Assembly (NCBI GenBank): GCA_023440825.1
Contig: JAEXRL010000023.1
Span: 1 to 64,000 of the forward strand
Length of the DNA stretch: 64,000 bases
Reading direction: 5' to 3'
From: Pseudomonadota bacterium
GTDB lineage: Bacteria; Pseudomonadota; Gammaproteobacteria; Burkholderiales; Burkholderiaceae_B
Both the position numbers and the translations under genes were made by a program. Below, one piece after another: positions 60,764 to 64,000 of the stretch (positions within the stretch are counted from its first letter, which is position 1; every line of letters starts with the position of its first letter). The notes beneath the pieces are model-generated. The model made no database searches, was not told the origin of the DNA, and saw only the letters and a program-made list of their open reading frames with translations.

Positions 60764-60775
60764 GCAGAGGCAGGA

Positions 60776-61666
60776 ATGGCGGAACCATTACGTGTGCTGC
60801 GTAAAGAGTGGGTGTTTGCTTATCTCTTGTTGACGCCACTATTTGTGCTGCTAAGCGTGTTTGCCTTTATCCCGGCGCTGCGCACGTTCTGGTCCAGTCT
60901 ATTGAGCAAGGGCACGGCTCGTCGTCCGAGCCAGTTTGTAGGCATGGACAACTATGATGCTATGTGGGCTGATCCGACGTTCTGGCTGGTGCTGAAGAAT
61001 AATCTTTGGTACGCCGCGATTGTGATACCAGTGTCCATGGCATTGGCCTTGTTGATGGCCTTGTGGGCCAATCGTGCCATGAGTATGCGAGCCTGGGTGC
61101 GTTGCGCTTACTTTACGCCCACCATGCTACCCATGATTGCCGCTGCGAACTTATGGCTGTTTTTCTACACACCGGACTTGGGCCTACTCGATCAGATCGC
61201 CAAACTGTTTGGCGCAGGAGCCACCAACTGGCTGGGCCAGCCACACACCGCCTTAGGGGCAGTCATGGTCGTGACAATCTGGAAAGAGGCCGGCTTTTTC
61301 ATGATCTTTTATTTGGCTGCCTTACAAACTATTCCACCGGAGTTACGAGATGCTGCACGCCTAGAAGGAGCGAGCCGCTGGCAGTATGGTCGACGTGTGC
61401 TCTTGCCCTTGCTGGCACCTACGACCTTGTTCATTTTAATCAATGCGCTGATTAATTCGGTCAAGCTGGTGGACCATCTGTTTATCTTGACCAAGGGTGG
61501 CCCTAATAATGCTTCCAAGCTGATGCTGTACTGGATCTGGGAAACTGCCTTTGCTTATATGGATACGCCTAATGCCGCTGTGTTAACGGTTGTGCTCTTG
61601 CTGGGCTTGGGCGCTGTCGCTATTTTTCAATTCCGCTACGCCGAACGACGCGTGCACTACCAGTGA
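60776..61666 (+). CDS. ugpA: ABC permease (UgpA/MalF type)
   Basis: 296-residue permease with six helices; EAA loop ELRDAARLEGASRWQYGRRVLLPLL (two stretches, near 190), and FIPALRTFWSSLLSKG near 30. Typical of the first permease of family 1 importers. Ends in a 4-base overlap with the second permease gene. Confidence 0.92.
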   Translation: MAEPLRVLRKEWVFAYLLLTPLFVLLSVFAFIPALRTFWSSLLSKGTARRPSQFVGMDNYDAMWADPTFWLVLKNNLWYAAIVIPVSMALALLMALWANRAMSMRAWVRCAYFTPTMLPMIAAANLWLFFYTPDLGLLDQIAKLFGAGATNWLGQPHTALGAVMVVTIWKEAGFFMIFYLAALQTIPPELRDAARLEGASRWQYGRRVLLPLLAPTTLFILINALINSVKLVDHLFILTKGGPNNASKLMLYWIWETAFAYMDTPNAAVLTVVLLLGLGAVAIFQFRYAERRVHYQ

Positions 61667-62508
61667 TGACTATGGACACTGTTTTGAATGCCCCTGACCG
61701 CCGGCTCCATTTGCCTTGTCTGGATACGGTAGGAGCGCACGTTTTAGCATTGCTGTGGATTATGCCCTTGCTGTATGCCTGTTGGGCTGCATTTCGTGAT
61801 CCGTCCGCCGCGTTGAGCTTTGATTGGAGTGCTGGCTGGACGATGGAGAACTTTGCCGTGGCCTGGGATCGTGCGCCTTGGCTGCGCTACATCTTTAATA
61901 CCACAGCACTGGTACTGAGCATTCTGCTTGGGCAGTTTGTGCTGTGTACTCTGGCTGCTTACGCTTTTGCTCGTTTTCGTTTCTTTGGTAGTCAGTTTTT
62001 GTTTATGTTGCTGCTCTTGCAGTTATTCATACTGCCCGAAGTGTTGATCGTAGAGAACTACCGCATGGTGGCTTGGCTGGGATGGACGGATACAGTCTGG
62101 GGCATGGGTGTGCCATATATGGCCAGTGCGTTTGGCGTATTTTTATTGCGTCAGGCTTTCAAGCAGGTACCGCGTGAGCTGGAAGACGCGGCACTTCTGG
62201 AAGGGTGCAGTCGCCTAGGTGTGCTCTGGCGCGTGTACGTGCCGCTGGTCAAACCCGTGTATTTGGCCTATGCATTGGTGTCTGTGTCTACGCATTGGAA
62301 TAATTTCCTATGGCCTTTGGTGATCAGTAGCTCTGATCACACAAGACCTTTGACAGTGGGTTTATCTTTGTTTGGCGCACCGGAAAGTGGTGTCAGTATT
62401 TCGCTGATCAGTGCCGCCACACTAATGACTATCTTGCCGCTTTTACTGGGCTTTTTGTTGTTTCAAAAGCAATTTATGCAGGCCTTTTTACGTGCCGGCA
62501 TTCGATAA
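61663..62508 (+). CDS. ugpE: ABC permease (UgpE/MalG type)
   Basis: 281-residue second permease, six helices, EAA loop ELEDAALLEGCSRLGVLWRVYVPLVKP (two stretches, near 172), and C-terminal SLFGAPESGVSISLISAATLMTILP. Possible starts: GTG 61663, ATG 61666 or ATG 61672; the first two overlap the ugpA stop. Confidence 0.92.
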   Translation: MMTMDTVLNAPDRRLHLPCLDTVGAHVLALLWIMPLLYACWAAFRDPSAALSFDWSAGWTMENFAVAWDRAPWLRYIFNTTALVLSILLGQFVLCTLAAYAFARFRFFGSQFLFMLLLLQLFILPEVLIVENYRMVAWLGWTDTVWGMGVPYMASAFGVFLLRQAFKQVPRELEDAALLEGCSRLGVLWRVYVPLVKPVYLAYALVSVSTHWNNFLWPLVISSSDHTRPLTVGLSLFGAPESGVSISLISAATLMTILPLLLGFLLFQKQFMQAFLRAGIR

Positions 62509-62517
62509 GGAACTCTG

Positions 62518-63327
62518 ATGAAGATCATCCAGTTTTCGGATCTGCATATGACTCCAGCCGATGGCCTGTTGTTTGGCTCGGACCCTTTGGATCGTTTGCG
62601 TCGTTGTGTGCAGCATGTCAATCGCCATCATGCTGATGCGAACTTGTGCGTGCTGACGGGTGACCTGACTCATGCTGGTCATCCCCGTGCTTACGAGCGT
62701 TTGCGCGAAGGCTTGCAGGACTTGATTCCACCTGTGCGTTTGATGATGGGCAATCACGACAGCCGCAGTGCTTTTTACAGCGTGTTCCCACAGCTTACGA
62801 GCGATTTACCTGATTTTGTGCAGTATGCCGAAACCTTGGGCGATTGGCGTCTTATTTATCTGGACACCTTGGAGGACGGTTACACCAATGGCTATTTGTG
62901 CGCGCCACGCCTGGAGTGGTTGCAGCAGGAGCTGGCGGCGCATAACGGGCCGGTGATGCTGTTTTCCCACCATCCTTTGCCAGTCTTGCAGTACCCGTCG
63001 ATGGACTGGTTACGCTTGAGCAATGCCCCCGAGCTGCTACCTGTATTGAAAGCTCATCCAGCGCCCGTACATTTATTTTCTGGTCACGTGCATCGCTGTG
63101 CCAGTGGCATATGGAATGGTCTGCATTTTGTGACGGTGAGTGGTACCAACCACCAACACGAACTTGACCTGAAGCGTGAGGGGGCGGCCACGTCTACCTT
63201 TGAGCCGGCCAGCTATGCGGTGATCTTGCCCAATGCAGATGGCCTGACCGTACACTTTCAGCCCTTTGGCTATGAAGAGCTGCGTTTTCCGTATACCGGC
63301 GATGTAAGTGCCTTGAAGTGCATTTGA
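62518..63327 (+). CDS. calcineurin-like metallophosphodiesterase (GpdQ/CpdA type)
   Basis: 269-residue binuclear phosphodiesterase. Metal motifs in order: FSDLHMTP (Asp8, His10), LTGDLTHAG (Asp near 50), GNHDSR (Asn-His near 81), SHHPLPV (His near 157), SGHVHR (near 196). The family includes the glycerophosphodiesterase GpdQ and cyclic-nucleotide phosphodiesterases. As last gene of the Ugp-like operon it probably cuts glycerophosphodiesters to glycerol-3-phosphate, a job done by the unrelated UgpQ in E. coli. No signal peptide; cytoplasmic. Confidence 0.88.
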   Translation: MKIIQFSDLHMTPADGLLFGSDPLDRLRRCVQHVNRHHADANLCVLTGDLTHAGHPRAYERLREGLQDLIPPVRLMMGNHDSRSAFYSVFPQLTSDLPDFVQYAETLGDWRLIYLDTLEDGYTNGYLCAPRLEWLQQELAAHNGPVMLFSHHPLPVLQYPSMDWLRLSNAPELLPVLKAHPAPVHLFSGHVHRCASGIWNGLHFVTVSGTNHQHELDLKREGAATSTFEPASYAVILPNADGLTVHFQPFGYEELRFPYTGDVSALKCI

Positions 63328-63344
63328 TCCTTCTTACTCGGCTT

Positions 63345-63377
63345 GGCACGGTATCAAGGTTAATTGGCTACCGTGCC
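63345..63377. terminator. hairpin after the Ugp-like operon
   Basis: GGCACGGTA with TACCGTGCC, perfect 9-bp stem with a 15-base loop, 18 bases past the phosphodiesterase stop. No T-run. Confidence 0.55.
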
Positions 63378-63514
63378 CGCCTAGCACGAGAAAAACTGCA
63401 GACTATAATACTATTCAGTAAAGTCTCGTTACGCACTTGCTTGTCGAGTACGATCGTGTTTTGAACAAACTTCGCTACCTAGCCATAACAAATTAAGCGA
63501 TTGAAGGTGTTTTC

Positions 63515-63529
63515 ATGAGCTATGCTCAT
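63515..63529. promoter_or_regulatory. LysR-type dyad ATGAGC-tat-GCTCAT
   Basis: Perfect 6-bp arms with three bases between, including a T-N11-A fit (T63516, A63528). Lies 54 bases before the LysR gene; likely autoregulation site. Confidence 0.5.
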
Positions 63530-63582
63530 AATTTTCATGGCTCGACAAAAACTAGGCGTGTCGCTTACGTTGGAGTGACTGA

Positions 63583-64000
63583 GTGTCCTACCGCTTCGAT
63601 TTATATACCTTACAACTTTTTATCGCCGTGATTGAAGAGGGCAGCATAGCCGCTGCCGCGCAACGCGAGCATATTGCCGCCTCGGCCTTGAGTAAGCGCT
63701 TATCGGAGCTAGAGCGCATGACAGGTGTGCAGTTATTTATACGAAGAGCGCGAGGTGTTGAGGCAACGCCTTCTGCTCATACCTTAGCGCGTGGTGCGCG
63801 GCATCTACTTCATCAAGCATCTGATTTGACCCAGCAGTTAAATGGGTATGCAGTAGGGACCAGTGGTCACGTACGTATTGCGGCGAACCTGTCGTCGATC
63901 TCCCAGTTTTTACCGGAGGATCTGTATCAGTTTATTGATAAGAATCCAGGTGTGAGTGTTGATTTGAATGAAATGGTCAGTACCGATGTGATTCGTGCGG
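63583..64000 (+). CDS. LysR-family regulator, 3'-truncated by window end
   Basis: The frame opens at GTG 63583 (GGAG seven bases before) and continues to the end: 139 residues. Winged helix 4-65: DLYTLQLFIAVIEEGSIAAAAQREHIAASALSKRLSELERMTG (in stretches), then RARGVEATPSAHTLARGARHLLHQ and the start of the effector domain. Strongest similarity in style to LysR proteins with the IAASALSKRLSELE recognition helix. Target genes are outside the window. Confidence 0.9.
   Translation, partial: MSYRFDLYTLQLFIAVIEEGSIAAAAQREHIAASALSKRLSELERMTGVQLFIRRARGVEATPSAHTLARGARHLLHQASDLTQQLNGYAVGTSGHVRIAANLSSISQFLPEDLYQFIDKNPGVSVDLNEMVSTDVIRA

Overview
The window is chromosomal DNA of a betaproteobacterium, most likely a member of the Alcaligenaceae (Burkholderiales). 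The basis is the mix of housekeeping genes (dapF-DUF484-xerC, tandem LpxL-type acyltransferases next to metK, an SAH riboswitch before ahcY with a holin-IV-like gene and metF behind it, biotype-typical ppc, ilvD and nadE) and of catabolic genes rich in Bug/TctC periplasmic receptors, CaiB/BaiF CoA-transferases and IclR/LysR regulators. Genus cannot be fixed from the sequence alone.

Layout. 1-24.5 kb is mostly core metabolism: the end of a zinc/manganese ABC importer (permease and His-rich receptor), xerC/DUF484/dapF/two acyltransferases on the minus strand, then the methyl-cycle block metK - DUF1289 - [SAH riboswitch] - ahcY - membrane protein - metF, followed by a formyl-THF cyclo-ligase, a soluble lytic transglycosylase, the CCA-adding enzyme, two methyltransferases, a TSUP permease, PEP carboxylase, dihydroxyacid dehydratase, NAD synthetase and an AI-2E-family permease. 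24.5-37.9 kb is an accessory catabolic region with two parallel modules for CoA-linked breakdown of unknown carboxylates, each with an orphan Bug receptor, a class III CoA-transferase, an acyl-CoA dehydrogenase and an IclR regulator. 38-46.6 kb holds two polar-amino-acid ABC importers that flank a divergent ureohydrolase and an XRE-cupin regulator, followed by an FAD amine/amino-acid oxidase and a GhrA-like reductase; together they look like a guanidino- or amino-compound pathway.

At 46.75 kb a tRNA-Leu(CAA) gene is the insertion point of a 4.4-kb island bounded by 131-bp direct repeats (125 of 131 bases equal). The island has an IncP-type nic sequence, an orphan MobC-like gene whose relaxase has been lost, an 11-bp tandem repeat near its right end, and one large cargo gene: a 722-residue protein with a restriction-like nuclease core and a C-terminal SEC-C zinc motif. 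It has no integrase. This is the best candidate in the window for an undescribed (possibly anti-phage) function.

51.5-57.4 kb contains a degradative-type HMG-CoA reductase with a complete TRAP transporter and a divergent MocR-type regulator, a probable mevalonate uptake and use system. 57.6-63.3 kb is a Ugp-like ABC importer operon led by a DeoR/GlpR regulator, with a palindrome matching the GlpR operator upstream and a metallophosphoesterase at the end: glycerol-3-phosphate or glycerophosphodiester use. The window ends inside a LysR regulator gene.
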